Positions 7,563-16,032 of a stretch of DNA of 64,000 nucleotides are shown here, piece by piece. Numbering within the stretch: position 1 is the stretch's first letter; every line of letters starts with the position of its first letter. The DNA comes from Pseudarthrobacter sp. NS4. GTDB lineage: Bacteria > Actinomycetota > Actinomycetes > Actinomycetales > Micrococcaceae. Both the position numbers and the translations under genes were made by a program. The notes below the pieces were generated by a model that had not been told where the DNA came from, did not search any database, and worked only from the letters and a program-made list of their open reading frames with translations. The stretch is from the NCBI RefSeq assembly GCF_024758005.1, contig NZ_CP103288.1:2666001-2730000 (forward strand), written 5' to 3'.

Positions 7563-9263
7563 TTACTTGAAGCTGGCACCCACCAGGCCACGGGTTGCCG
7601 CCACAAGCTTCATCGGATCGGTTGATCCTGCGGGCGGGACGTACACCGCCATGGATTCGACGAAGCTGAGTACCATGCCGGTGGTTGTTTCCTTGCCGCC
7701 GGCAAGGGCCGCGGCGTCGTCTCCAATGCTGAGCTTGTCGCCCGCGGCCTTCGGCGTGCCTTCAAAGCCGAAGTTGATCCGGCCCAGGACCAGCGCGCCG
7801 CCGTCTTCGGTCCGGAAGACAACAGTGCTTTCCGGAACCACCTTGTGGGTGAAGGAGAAGTTGCCGTTTTCGCCGGCCTTCACCACTTCAGCCTGGTAGG
7901 ACAGCGTGTCCGCGATGTACGGCGAGGACTCGCCCTCCACCAGCTTGTCCTTGAATGCGGATTCCGGAGTGGTGAGGCGGTCAGCGAGCCCGGACAGGGC
8001 TTCTTCACCGCTGTACAGCAGGCCGGTCTTGTCCCCCGGCGCGAGCGTGTCGGTGCCTTCACGGCTGATGGTCGGGAAAGTGGTGCCGGGCTGAAGCGGA
8101 GTGGTCTCCACCAGCTTGTAGTTCTCGCGCGGCGACTGCTGCACAAGGGTCAGCAGCTGCGGGACCACATTGCCGTCGCCCTGCGTCACTGCCAGGACCG
8201 AGCGCGGCCAGTCGCGGTCACTGGTGACAACAGTCGTGAGCAGCTTGGTGGACCGTACGGGCATCCTTGGCTCGTAGGAGCCCACCTGCGAGCGGATCTT
8301 GTAGTTCTGCGTCCGGACTTCGAGTTCGGTGCCGCCTACCCGCTCGGCAAGCAGGGCTGCGTCCTTTGCCGCGTCGCCGGCGTCCGTGGCGCTGGAAACC
8401 TGCTCCAGGACGCGGCGGAACTGGGCATCCAGCAGCACGGGCAATGCCGCCTCTTCCTGGGCAGCCGGTGCCGATGAGGAACCGGACGGCTCGGGGGCGG
8501 GGGTGGCGGCGTTCGCGGCTGTACCGGAACCGAGCAGGGCAGCTGCGGTAATGCCGGCGGCAACCATGTTGACACGCGAGGACGCCCGGGCCTCGCTGTT
8601 GGCACGCGCACGCTGGGCAAAGCCGCTGCCCTGGCCGTCGCCCTTTCCGTTGCGCTTACGGGCTGAAAGCAGTGCCAGCAGGATGCCGCCAAGGATCAGC
8701 AGTGCACCCAGGACCATCAGTGGGATGGCCCAGGGGGTGGACGTGTCATTGGGGAACGTCATGGAGACGGAAGCGGGTGCGGGCTTGGTTCCGTCGGACG
8801 CGAGCAGGAGGGCCCAAGCACCGTCAGCCGGGGGCGTCCAGGAGTACTCAAGTTCGCCGCTGGCGTTCTCTGTGGAGACCCAGAGATCGGAACCTGCGGG
8901 GTTGGGTGCGGCGGCTTCGCCGTCGGCATGTTCGACCTGCAGCGACTTGCCGTCTTCCGAAACGCCGCTGATGGTGTTGTGTGCCGCCTGGCCCACCCAC
9001 GCGTCCACATCATCCGGGCGGCCGGCGGCGAGCAGGAAGTTCCCGTCACCCTCGATGTTGATCTTGACGGTGCCGCCGTGCAACGTGCGCAGGTTCTGGT
9101 CAATGACGGTCAGCGGCGCCTCCGCGGCATCGGACGGCGCGGAGGCCGTGAAAGTCTCGGAAGGGGCCCAGATGGTTCTCTGGCCGATGCCGGCCAAAAG
9201 TGTCAGGAGGCCGAGCAGCACAAGTGCGACTGCAGTCTTTAAACGCAAGGGAACACCAATCAT
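7563..9263 (-). CDS. Uncharacterised membrane protein, possibly secreted C-terminal domain
   Basis: A 566-residue protein I do not recognise with confidence. Hydrophobic segments lie at about 9-26, 177-200 and 231-252; the third ends in AANAATPAPEP, like a signal-peptide cleavage region. Residues 35-170 form a beta-rich, probably external domain; 201-230 are basic; and 260-566 form a large soluble domain with a Ser/Pro/Ala linker at its start. The ATG at 9263 is preferred because the N-terminal membrane segment follows at once and AAGG lies upstream. It is divergent from the AI-2E-type permease gene. No enzymatic motif is visible. Confidence 0.72.
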   Translation of the reverse strand: MIGVPLRLKTAVALVLLGLLTLLAGIGQRTIWAPSETFTASAPSDAAEAPLTVIDQNLRTLHGGTVKINIEGDGNFLLAAGRPDDVDAWVGQAAHNTISGVSEDGKSLQVEHADGEAAAPNPAGSDLWVSTENASGELEYSWTPPADGAWALLLASDGTKPAPASVSMTFPNDTSTPWAIPLMVLGALLILGGILLALLSARKRNGKGDGQGSGFAQRARANSEARASSRVNMVAAGITAAALLGSGTAANAATPAPEPSGSSSAPAAQEEAALPVLLDAQFRRVLEQVSSATDAGDAAKDAALLAERVGGTELEVRTQNYKIRSQVGSYEPRMPVRSTKLLTTVVTSDRDWPRSVLAVTQGDGNVVPQLLTLVQQSPRENYKLVETTPLQPGTTFPTISREGTDTLAPGDKTGLLYSGEEALSGLADRLTTPESAFKDKLVEGESSPYIADTLSYQAEVVKAGENGNFSFTHKVVPESTVVFRTEDGGALVLGRINFGFEGTPKAAGDKLSIGDDAAALAGGKETTTGMVLSFVESMAVYVPPAGSTDPMKLVAATRGLVGASFK

Positions 9264-9454
9264 CAGCGGGGGTTTACCTTCAATAGTAACGGTTGCGTTA
9301 CCACGCACCCGGATCGGGGGCCTGCGCAGCCCCGGCAGCGGGTCCGGATTCGGGCTGCTCCACGGCTGTTGACAAGGCTGCTGATAGTGTTTGCGATGAT
9401 CATCACACCGGCCCGCCGACGCGGTGCCACGCACGGAACAGGCCCGAAAAACCA

Positions 9455-10771
9455 GTGACAGACAAGACGGACGAGTCCTCCACGGCCTCCGGGAATTCTC
9501 GAAGCCAGGAGCCTTCGCCAGCCGTTCCGCCGGGACCGGCAACTGTCCGACGGAGAGGCTCCGCGGCGGCCGCCCTTGGCCTGGTGGCACGCCGGCTGCG
9601 CCAGCCGCTGCCCGGCGCCCAGCCGAGGCTCCGGTTCGAAATGCCGCCGGAGTACGTGCATGAGGACCAGTCCGGGGCTGACGCGGACCGGGACCGCGAG
9701 GTGCGGCCGCAGTTCGGCAGTCCCGGCCCCCGGATGTCTCCGCAGCATCCCCTGTATATGGGGTTCATGGGAACCGTGGGCGTAGGGCTTGCCCTGCTGG
9801 TTTACTGGATCGGTTCCAACACCACCCAGTTGCTGCTGTGGATCGTGGCGGCACTGTTCATCGCCCTGGGCCTGGAACCGGTGGTGGGCTGGCTGGAGAA
9901 CCGCAAGATCCCCCGTCCCGCGGGAATCCTGGTCTCTGTCACGGTCCTGGTGAGCGCCGTCGTCGGCTTTTTCGCCACCCTCATTCCCACCATCGTCGGG
10001 CAGGTGACGGAGATCGTGGAACAGGCACCCGTGTGGATCCGGGATTTTATCAACTCCGAGTTTTTCCGCAGCCTCGATGACCAGTTCGGCGTGCGGGACC
10101 GGATTGCGGAGGAACTGGACAAGTTCGTCAACGACCCCGCAGCGGTGGGCGGGATCTTCGGCGGCGTGGTGGGCTTTGGTTCCACCATTGCCAACGGGTT
10201 GTTCGGGACCCTCATTGTCCTGGTGCTGAGCCTGTACTTCCTGGCCGCCCTTCCGGCCATGAAGAAGTGGGGGTACCGGCTGGCGCCGCGCTCCCGCCGG
10301 AGCAGGGTGGAAGCCCTGTCCGAGGAGATTACCCGTTCGGTGGGCAACTACGTGATCGGCCAGGCCTGCGTGGCGCTGCTCAATGCCACCTTTGCCTTCA
10401 TCGTGATGTCCATCCTGGGCATCCCGTTCGCCCTGCTGCTGGCATTCGTCGTGGCCCTGCTGGCCTTCATCCCGCTGGTGGGCGGAATGATCGCAGGCAT
10501 CGTGGTGCTGCTCGTCTCCCTGACCGAGGGCTGGCAGACCGCCGCAATCTACGGAATCTGCTATTTCGCCTACCTGCAGTTCGAGGCCTACTTCATCTCA
10601 CCGCGCATTATGCAGAAGGCCGTGGCGGTTCCCGGCGCCGTTGCGGTCATTTCCGTCATAGCCGGCGGCAGCCTGCTGGGGGTCCTCGGCGCCCTGATCG
10701 CCATTCCCACCGCTGCCGCCGTCCTGCTGCTGGTCCGGGAGATCTACATCGTGAGGCAGGACCAGCACTAA
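9455..10771 (+). CDS. AI-2E family transporter (PerM-like permease)
   Basis: A polytopic membrane protein of 438 residues. A disordered, Ser/Pro/Arg-rich cytoplasmic N-terminus of about 105 residues precedes seven to eight transmembrane helices. Recognisable family features are GLEPVVGWLENRKIPR, VGNYVIGQACVALLN and LGALIAIPTAAAVLLL near the end. Members export small molecules or ions; some act as Na+/H+ antiporters, so the AI-2 label should not be taken as function. The GTG at 9455 is chosen because upstream codons run into the divergent promoter region; its ribosome-binding site is weak, so the start is uncertain. Confidence 0.85.
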   Translation: MTDKTDESSTASGNSRSQEPSPAVPPGPATVRRRGSAAAALGLVARRLRQPLPGAQPRLRFEMPPEYVHEDQSGADADRDREVRPQFGSPGPRMSPQHPLYMGFMGTVGVGLALLVYWIGSNTTQLLLWIVAALFIALGLEPVVGWLENRKIPRPAGILVSVTVLVSAVVGFFATLIPTIVGQVTEIVEQAPVWIRDFINSEFFRSLDDQFGVRDRIAEELDKFVNDPAAVGGIFGGVVGFGSTIANGLFGTLIVLVLSLYFLAALPAMKKWGYRLAPRSRRSRVEALSEEITRSVGNYVIGQACVALLNATFAFIVMSILGIPFALLLAFVVALLAFIPLVGGMIAGIVVLLVSLTEGWQTAAIYGICYFAYLQFEAYFISPRIMQKAVAVPGAVAVISVIAGGSLLGVLGALIAIPTAAAVLLLVREIYIVRQDQH

Positions 10772-10783
10772 CGGCGCGCCTGC

Positions 10784-11584
10784 CTAGGCCGGTGCTGCAG
10801 CCGACGGGCCGTCCCACTCCTGCGCCAGTCCGGCGGCACCCGAGCCAGATTCGGTGACTTCATCGACGATCTCGTTCAGGACCCTGGCGGCGTACTTTTC
10901 TCCCACCCACAGGTGTTTGGCGCCATCCACTCCCACCACCCTCGCCTGGGGCACCAGGCTGAACCGCGCTGCTGCTTCCGCAGGCTGCAGGAAATCGTCG
11001 TGCTCGGGAACCAGGACCGTGAGCGGCTTGCCTGATTCCGCCCACTGCAGCAGGTGTTTGTCAGTGGCACGGTGCAGCGGCGGCGACAGCAGGACCGCCC
11101 CCTCCACCTGGGACGCCACCGGTTCCACTGCCCCGTACATTAGAGCCAGTTCGGTGCCAAAAGACCATCCCACGAGCCACCGGTTGGGCAGGCCCCGCTC
11201 GACGGCGAAACGGACGGCGGCCTCGACGTCGTACCTCTCGCCGATGCCCTCCTCAAAGGCACCGCTGCTGGTACCGCGCGGGGAGGCAGTCCCGCGTGTG
11301 TTGAAGCGCAGGACAGCGATGCCCGCCAGGGCCGGCAGACGGTAGGAGGCTTTGCGGTAGACGTGCGAGTCCATGAATCCGCCGTGGGTGGGCAGCGGAT
11401 GCAGGGTGATCAGCGTGGCATTGACAGGCCCCGATTCCGGCAGCGCCAGTTCGCCCACCAGCGTATGTCCGTCATCCGTCTGCAGCTCCACGTTTTCGCG
11501 CCGCGCGGGCAGGACCGTAGAGGCGCGGATGGGAACAGGGCCTTCGGAGGAGGTGAAGTGGTACGACGCCGGATCAAAAGTCAT
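10784..11584 (-). CDS. Alpha/beta hydrolase
   Basis: A 266-residue soluble alpha/beta hydrolase. The nucleophile elbow is GWSFG, the oxyanion region is LHPLPTHGGFMDSH, the likely acid is in VPEHDDF, and the catalytic His is probably in DGAKHLWVG near the end. The layout matches small dienelactone-hydrolase/YfbB-like esterases. It is convergent with the AI-2E-family gene (12 bases between stops). The ATG at 11584 was chosen because the upstream in-frame extension reaches into the intergenic space. Substrate unknown. Confidence 0.83.
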   Translation of the reverse strand: MTFDPASYHFTSSEGPVPIRASTVLPARRENVELQTDDGHTLVGELALPESGPVNATLITLHPLPTHGGFMDSHVYRKASYRLPALAGIAVLRFNTRGTASPRGTSSGAFEEGIGERYDVEAAVRFAVERGLPNRWLVGWSFGTELALMYGAVEPVASQVEGAVLLSPPLHRATDKHLLQWAESGKPLTVLVPEHDDFLQPAEAAARFSLVPQARVVGVDGAKHLWVGEKYAARVLNEIVDEVTESGSGAAGLAQEWDGPSAAAPA

Positions 11585-11628
11585 GCCTGCCAGCTTAGCG
11601 ACAGCAGGGGTCCTGGCGCCCACGGAAG

Positions 11629-11982
11629 TCAGCGGTAACGGTAACTGCGCGACATCCAGCAGTTGGTGTGCCAGTGGCGCCGTTCCGCCAGGCCCGCTGC
11701 GGCCCCGAAGAGGTGGTCATCTTTCCAGACCACAAGATGTGCGACGCCGGGTAACACAGCCGTGGAGCATTCCGGGCAGATATAGGTCTTTTCAGCGTTC
11801 TTCGCGGTCATGGTGCGGACCATCCATTCGCCGTCCGGCGCGCTTTCCCGCCGGGCAATCCCGGTGCGGGCCCGTTCCAGATCAAGCTCGGGAACATCCC
11901 CGTTTCCTTTTCTTGCGGCACCGCGGCCGGAAGAAGCACCTTTCCCGGAAACAGGACGGCGGGGACGGTTGGAGCGCGGCAT
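11629..11982 (-). CDS. Small putative zinc-binding protein
   Basis: A 117-residue protein with a basic, Arg/Gly-rich N-terminus and a C-terminal knuckle [12 protein letters not shown] followed by HLVVW and RRHWHTNCW, suggesting one Cys/His zinc site (C-x2-C then H/H/C). Similar actinobacterial proteins sit beside nucS and are sometimes labelled ATP/GTP-binding, but I see no nucleotide-binding motif. It is divergent from nucS with about 106 bases between starts. The ATG at 11982 is the first with plausible composition downstream. Confidence 0.75.
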   Translation of the reverse strand: MPRSNRPRRPVSGKGASSGRGAARKGNGDVPELDLERARTGIARRESAPDGEWMVRTMTAKNAEKTYICPECSTAVLPGVAHLVVWKDDHLFGAAAGLAERRHWHTNCWMSRSYRYR

Positions 11983-12088
11983 GCATCCATTCTGCCCCAG
12001 CCGCCTGCCCGACGCCGCACGGCGGGCATGGCTTGCAGGGCGGCGCCCGGGGTCAGCGGTGGCAGCGGCACGGGGTAGTCTGTACGGC

Positions 12089-12784
12089 GTGCGACTTGTC
12101 ATAGCCCGATGCTCCGTTGATTATGTTGGCCGGCTCAAAGCCCATCTCCCCCTCGCCACCAGGCTCCTGCTGGTTAAGGCGGACGGCTCCGTGCTCGTCC
12201 ACTCGGACGGCGGCTCCTACAAACCGCTCAACTGGATGAGCCCGCCGGCCACCCTCCGGGTTTCATCCCCCGAGGACGTCGACCTTGAACTCGGCGTTGT
12301 GGAGCAATGGACCGTCCAGTCAGCCAAGACCGACGACCGGCTCATCATTAACATCCACGACAAACTCAGCGAGTCCTCGCATGACCTCGGGGTGGATCCG
12401 GGCCTGATCAAGGACGGTGTCGAGGCGGACCTCCAGCGGCTCCTGGCGGAACAGATCGAAACCCTGGGCGCGGGATATTCACTGATCCGCCGCGAGTACT
12501 TCACGGCTATCGGGCCGGTGGACATCCTGGCGCGCGACGCTGACGGAGCCACCGTGGCCATCGAGCTCAAACGCCGGGGCGATATCGACGGCGTGGAGCA
12601 GCTGACACGCTACCTGGAGCTGTTGAACCGCGATCCGCTCCTGGCCCCCGTCCGCGGGATCTTTGCAGCCCAGCAGATCAAGCCGCAGGCAAAGGTGCTG
12701 GCTGCCGACCGCGGGATCGACTGCATCACCCTCGACTATGACGCGATGCGCGGCGTTGACGACAGTGAATCCCGGCTCTTCTAA
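12089..12784 (+). CDS. nucS: Endonuclease NucS (EndoMS), non-canonical mismatch repair
   Basis: A 231-residue endonuclease that cuts double-stranded DNA at certain mismatches and replaces MutS/MutL in most actinobacteria, acting with the sliding clamp. The C-terminal nuclease core carries GPVDILARD (Asp145) and VAIELKRRG (Glu159, Lys161), the PD-(D/E)xK residues; residues 1-115 are the DNA-binding/dimer domain. The GTG at 12089 begins the conserved N-terminus [21 protein letters not shown] longer frame upstream is spurious because it overlaps the divergent gene's start. Confidence 0.95.
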   Translation: MRLVIARCSVDYVGRLKAHLPLATRLLLVKADGSVLVHSDGGSYKPLNWMSPPATLRVSSPEDVDLELGVVEQWTVQSAKTDDRLIINIHDKLSESSHDLGVDPGLIKDGVEADLQRLLAEQIETLGAGYSLIRREYFTAIGPVDILARDADGATVAIELKRRGDIDGVEQLTRYLELLNRDPLLAPVRGIFAAQQIKPQAKVLAADRGIDCITLDYDAMRGVDDSESRLF

Positions 12785-13082
12785 TCGGTACGTTTCCGGC
12801 CGGGTTTTAGGGAATTGTCCTCTGACAAGGCATTTAACCCTGTCTTTACCTAAATTTTGTCTCTTTCGCCGTCCAAACCGTTGACCTGCGGGAACGGGCA
12901 TGAAATTCTTATCTCAGTCTTTGTGTAGGTGTTTTTCATGCTCGCAAGACGTGTTGCGAGCGTGAAGCTCCTGCGACGCCGGGCCCTAATTCGGGCAGGC
13001 AATTCAGGATTCTTCTCGCGGAGTAACCAAGGCCGGCACGAAGTGTGCCGATCTTAAAAAGTTCCATAATGAGGAGAAATAA
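12785..13082 (+). promoter_or_regulatory. Long structured 5' leader of the cold-shock gene with candidate promoter
   Basis: The 298 bases between nucS and the cold-shock gene contain no ORF. A TTGACC at 12881-12886 could be a -35 box, with a poor -10 (aattct) 17 bases on. Two perfect hairpins follow: GCTCGCAA/TTGCGAGC (12940-12947 with 12954-12961) and CGGCAC/GTGCCG (13034-13039 with 13045-13050), the latter 20 bases before the strong Shine-Dalgarno GAGGAGA (13071-13077). Long folded leaders are typical of cold-shock mRNAs, where they change conformation with temperature. The promoter call is tentative. Confidence 0.55.
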
Positions 13083-13286
13083 ATGGCACAGGGAACCGTC
13101 AAGTGGTTCAACGCTGAAAAGGGCTTCGGCTTCATTACCCCGGATGACTCCGACGGTGATGTCTTCGTTCACTACTCGGAAATCCAGACCGGTGGCTTCA
13201 AGACCCTCGACGAGAACCAGCGCGTTCAGTTCGAGATCGGCCAGGGTGCCAAGGGCCCCCAGGCTACCGGCGTAACGCTGGTCTAG
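13083..13286 (+). CDS. Cold-shock domain protein (CspA family)
   Basis: A 67-residue single cold-shock domain that binds single-stranded RNA/DNA and melts mRNA structure. RNP1 is KGFGFI and RNP2 is VFVHYS; it starts [17 protein letters not shown], the classic signature, and ends [10 protein letters not shown]. Initiation is strong (GAGGAGA six bases before ATG). It is monocistronic: a long leader lies upstream and a strong terminator downstream. Confidence 0.97.
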   Translation: MAQGTVKWFNAEKGFGFITPDDSDGDVFVHYSEIQTGGFKTLDENQRVQFEIGQGAKGPQATGVTLV

Positions 13287-13320
13287 TCCCCCGCCGTTGA
13301 GCCGTACGCGGCTCTCAGCG

Positions 13321-13363
13321 AAAGAATGATCCCCGGCAATTTTGCCGGGGATCATTCTTTTTT
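13321..13363 (+). terminator. Rho-independent terminator after the cold-shock gene
   Basis: A perfect 18-bp stem (13321-13338 with 13343-13360), a four-base loop and a T-run. The stem begins with AAAG and ends with CTTT, so it is symmetric and could also stop transcription arriving from the minus-strand side. Confidence 0.95.
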
Positions 13364-13440
13364 AGGTTATTCCCGGGTCGGCGGGGGCGCTGCCCGGTTA
13401 CGCATCGCTTCACGGACACTTCCGCCGTCCCCAGGCAGGC

Positions 13441-16032
13441 CTAGTTGACCAATTTCCGGACCAGGCGGGCTCCCTGCGGCAGGGAAAGGCCGGGCAGGTA
13501 GGCGCGGGTCAGGGCACGGCCTATTGCCGGCAGGTGCAGCGGGTCCTGGTAGTAGAGGTACAGCGCGCGGTACTCCGGCTTGAACCGCGACTTGAACGCG
13601 GCCAGGGAACGGAAACCGTACACCGGCTCCAATGCATGCCCCACCAGATCCAATATGCGGACCAGGTTCTCGGCCCCATCCTCCGCACTGTTGTCGCGTG
13701 GTTCTGCCGGTGCCCCCGGAGGCTGACCATCCCGGTCCTCCGGGCGGCTGGCAAGCGGAGAGCCGGACAGGGAGATAACTTCGACCGACCCGCGCAGCTC
13801 CAGCACGGCGGAGGCGATCAGGAACTCCATCACGCCCGGGAAACCGTCGGCGCCACGCCGCATGACGTCCAGCGTCCTGCTGACCAGCCGCCCGTCGTCG
13901 TACACCGGAAGCCAGCTGGTCACCCCGTGGACTGATCCGTTGCCGTCCACGGCCAGGCAGCACAGCACTTCCTCGTCGTCGAGTTCGTCCACCCCGCCCA
14001 GGGTGAAGCCCATTTCAGGAACGGACTTGTTGGCCGCCCATTCCTCCGACACCTCGTTCAGCCGGGACCGCAACGACGCCGGCAACGCGTGGTAGGGGCC
14101 CCAGACCGCCTTCACCCCCAGCTTCGCCGCACGGTTCAGCGCCGTCCGGACGTTCTGCCATTCCTTGCCCTTGAACTCAAGCTCCCGGACTGCCAGCCGT
14201 GTTTCCTGTGCCACGGCCACCCGGGCGAACCCACGGTCCCGCAGCTCCGGCCACATGGAGTCGTCGCAGGAATACAGCGCCGGAACCAGCGCATGGCTGC
14301 GGCAGTACGCCAGGAACCCATCGGTGACCGCCTGCTGCGCCTGCCGGGGCCCGAAGGCTCCCCCCAGGGTCAGCGCCACGCTGCCGTGCTGCTGGTAAGC
14401 CACAGCTCCCTGCCCATCCGGGCTGAACCAGTAGGTGTTCGGTTCCCAGAGCGCCATCCAGGAGAGCGGGCCGCCGCCCTGGTACAGCAGTTCCCGCGCC
14501 CTCGAGCGGTCCTGCCGGCCGGAATCGTGGCCATAGTGGCCCCCGATCAGCACCCACCACACGGCAACAAGTGCGATCACCCAGAAAACGGGTCCGGAGT
14601 AGGCAAAGAGGACAGCTTCCACGCTGTTCCGGTCTGCAAACACGCGGTGGTAATGCTGCGGGATGGGTACCGGGACGTACTGGCGTGCCAGTTCGGCGAA
14701 GAGTCCCAGCAGCCCGCCGTCGCGTTGCAGTCCGCCGGACCAGAACCATGCGGCAGCGTAGGCGCTTGCCAGGACCGCCCAGGAACCACACACCACCACC
14801 CCCAGCGTCCGCCGGGCGACGGGCATCGTCTGCACACGGAATTGCCGCCGGTTGAGCCAGAGGACCACCGCGAGCAGCAGCGGTACGACGACGAGGGGAA
14901 GCACATGTGCGAAGGCTGACCCCATCGGTGCCGCGTCCGGACCCTGCGGACGTGAAGGAACCAGTGCGAACAGTGCAAGGTATACGGCCGCCAGTGCCAT
15001 GACGGCAAGCTGGATTGCGATGGCGATGTTCAAGGCCAGCCTCCGGCCGCGGCGCATCCCGTCCGCACAGATCAGCAGCAGGACCACCGGTACCACCGCC
15101 AGGGCAAGCCCGAACGGACCGGCAAATCCCGCGCGTCCCGCTTCAAGGCATGACGCTTCGACGGTTGCGCCGCAGTTAAAGGCCAACTGGCTCAGGGTGG
15201 GCATTGGGTTGAGGACCATGTCGCGCAGCAGTGCCAGCGGTCCGGTGGGAGCCCGTGCGATCCCGGTGAGGATGGGTCCCACTGCGAAGACGGCAACGGT
15301 AAGGGCCAGGAGGTTCCTGGTTTCCCGCCCCGTGGAACGGTGCCGGTGCAGGTGACCCTGGTCACCCTGGATCCACCACCCCACCAGGAGGCCAAGGAGG
15401 GCGCCCAGCACCCCGATGACGGTTTCGGCGTGCCCCACGTACAGAACCAGCAGGAGCGAGATGGAAACTGCTGCTGTCCGGAGCCGGCGCTGCCACAGCA
15501 CCGGCAGCCGGGCGCTTCCGGCCAGGCCCGCGGCCAGGACCGGGCCATAGGGGCCGATCAGGATGTCATCTGCCATCCGGTCCAGCCAGCCGTCACCGGC
15601 GTACCCGGCCAGCTGGGTGATGAGCAGGAACAGAGTGACGGCTGCGAACTGGCCGCCACAGAACAGCGCCGCGGCGGCCCGTGGCCCCAGCTTCCGCTCT
15701 GCAAGCCCCAGCAGCACGATGATCATGAGCGACGCTGCCAGGTAGGCCAGGGGGTTGGTGGCGAAAAAGAGGCTCGTGAACAGCGACCACCAGCGGCCCT
15801 CGCGGAGCCCCTGGCCACTCACACCGGCCAGCTCCAACAGGTGTTCCGGCGGCCCGGCCAGGAAGCTGCCGGTAACAGCGCCGGTTCCCAGGAACAGGGC
15901 CAGAACCGCCAGCGTGAAGGGCACCGACTTCAGCTCGGCCATGATCCGGACCAGCGCCGGGCGGGCCACGGTGTCCCACGCGAGGGCGGCCGTCCGGACC
16001 TGCCTTTCGGAGCTCACTGCTGCAGCCCCCAT
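13441..16032 (-). CDS. Aminoacyl-phospholipid synthase (MprF/DUF2156 type) with rhomboid-like head
   Basis: An 863-residue membrane enzyme. The C-terminal DUF2156 domain (about 520-863) is the catalytic domain of aminoacyl-phosphatidylglycerol synthases, which transfer an amino acid from aminoacyl-tRNA to membrane lipid. Residues about 35-225 look like a rhomboid fold (GREGRWWSLFTSLFF, then LGLAERKLG), but the catalytic GxSG position reads GPYG (160-163), so it should not be a protease. More membrane helices follow (about 235-500). Its start overlaps the end of the esterase gene by 19 bases. In Corynebacterium glutamicum a homologous synthase plus an upstream putative esterase makes Ala-diacylglycerol and Ala-PG. 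The amino acid used here is not known. Confidence 0.82.
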   Translation of the reverse strand: MGAAAVSSERQVRTAALAWDTVARPALVRIMAELKSVPFTLAVLALFLGTGAVTGSFLAGPPEHLLELAGVSGQGLREGRWWSLFTSLFFATNPLAYLAASLMIIVLLGLAERKLGPRAAAALFCGGQFAAVTLFLLITQLAGYAGDGWLDRMADDILIGPYGPVLAAGLAGSARLPVLWQRRLRTAAVSISLLLVLYVGHAETVIGVLGALLGLLVGWWIQGDQGHLHRHRSTGRETRNLLALTVAVFAVGPILTGIARAPTGPLALLRDMVLNPMPTLSQLAFNCGATVEASCLEAGRAGFAGPFGLALAVVPVVLLLICADGMRRGRRLALNIAIAIQLAVMALAAVYLALFALVPSRPQGPDAAPMGSAFAHVLPLVVVPLLLAVVLWLNRRQFRVQTMPVARRTLGVVVCGSWAVLASAYAAAWFWSGGLQRDGGLLGLFAELARQYVPVPIPQHYHRVFADRNSVEAVLFAYSGPVFWVIALVAVWWVLIGGHYGHDSGRQDRSRARELLYQGGGPLSWMALWEPNTYWFSPDGQGAVAYQQHGSVALTLGGAFGPRQAQQAVTDGFLAYCRSHALVPALYSCDDSMWPELRDRGFARVAVAQETRLAVRELEFKGKEWQNVRTALNRAAKLGVKAVWGPYHALPASLRSRLNEVSEEWAANKSVPEMGFTLGGVDELDDEEVLCCLAVDGNGSVHGVTSWLPVYDDGRLVSRTLDVMRRGADGFPGVMEFLIASAVLELRGSVEVISLSGSPLASRPEDRDGQPPGAPAEPRDNSAEDGAENLVRILDLVGHALEPVYGFRSLAAFKSRFKPEYRALYLYYQDPLHLPAIGRALTRAYLPGLSLPQGARLVRKLVN

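Noticed and set aside
11810..12088. N-terminal extension of nucS
   Set aside because: An upstream in-frame ATG exists, but this stretch overlaps the divergent small zinc-protein gene, and the conserved NucS N-terminus begins at the GTG at 12089.
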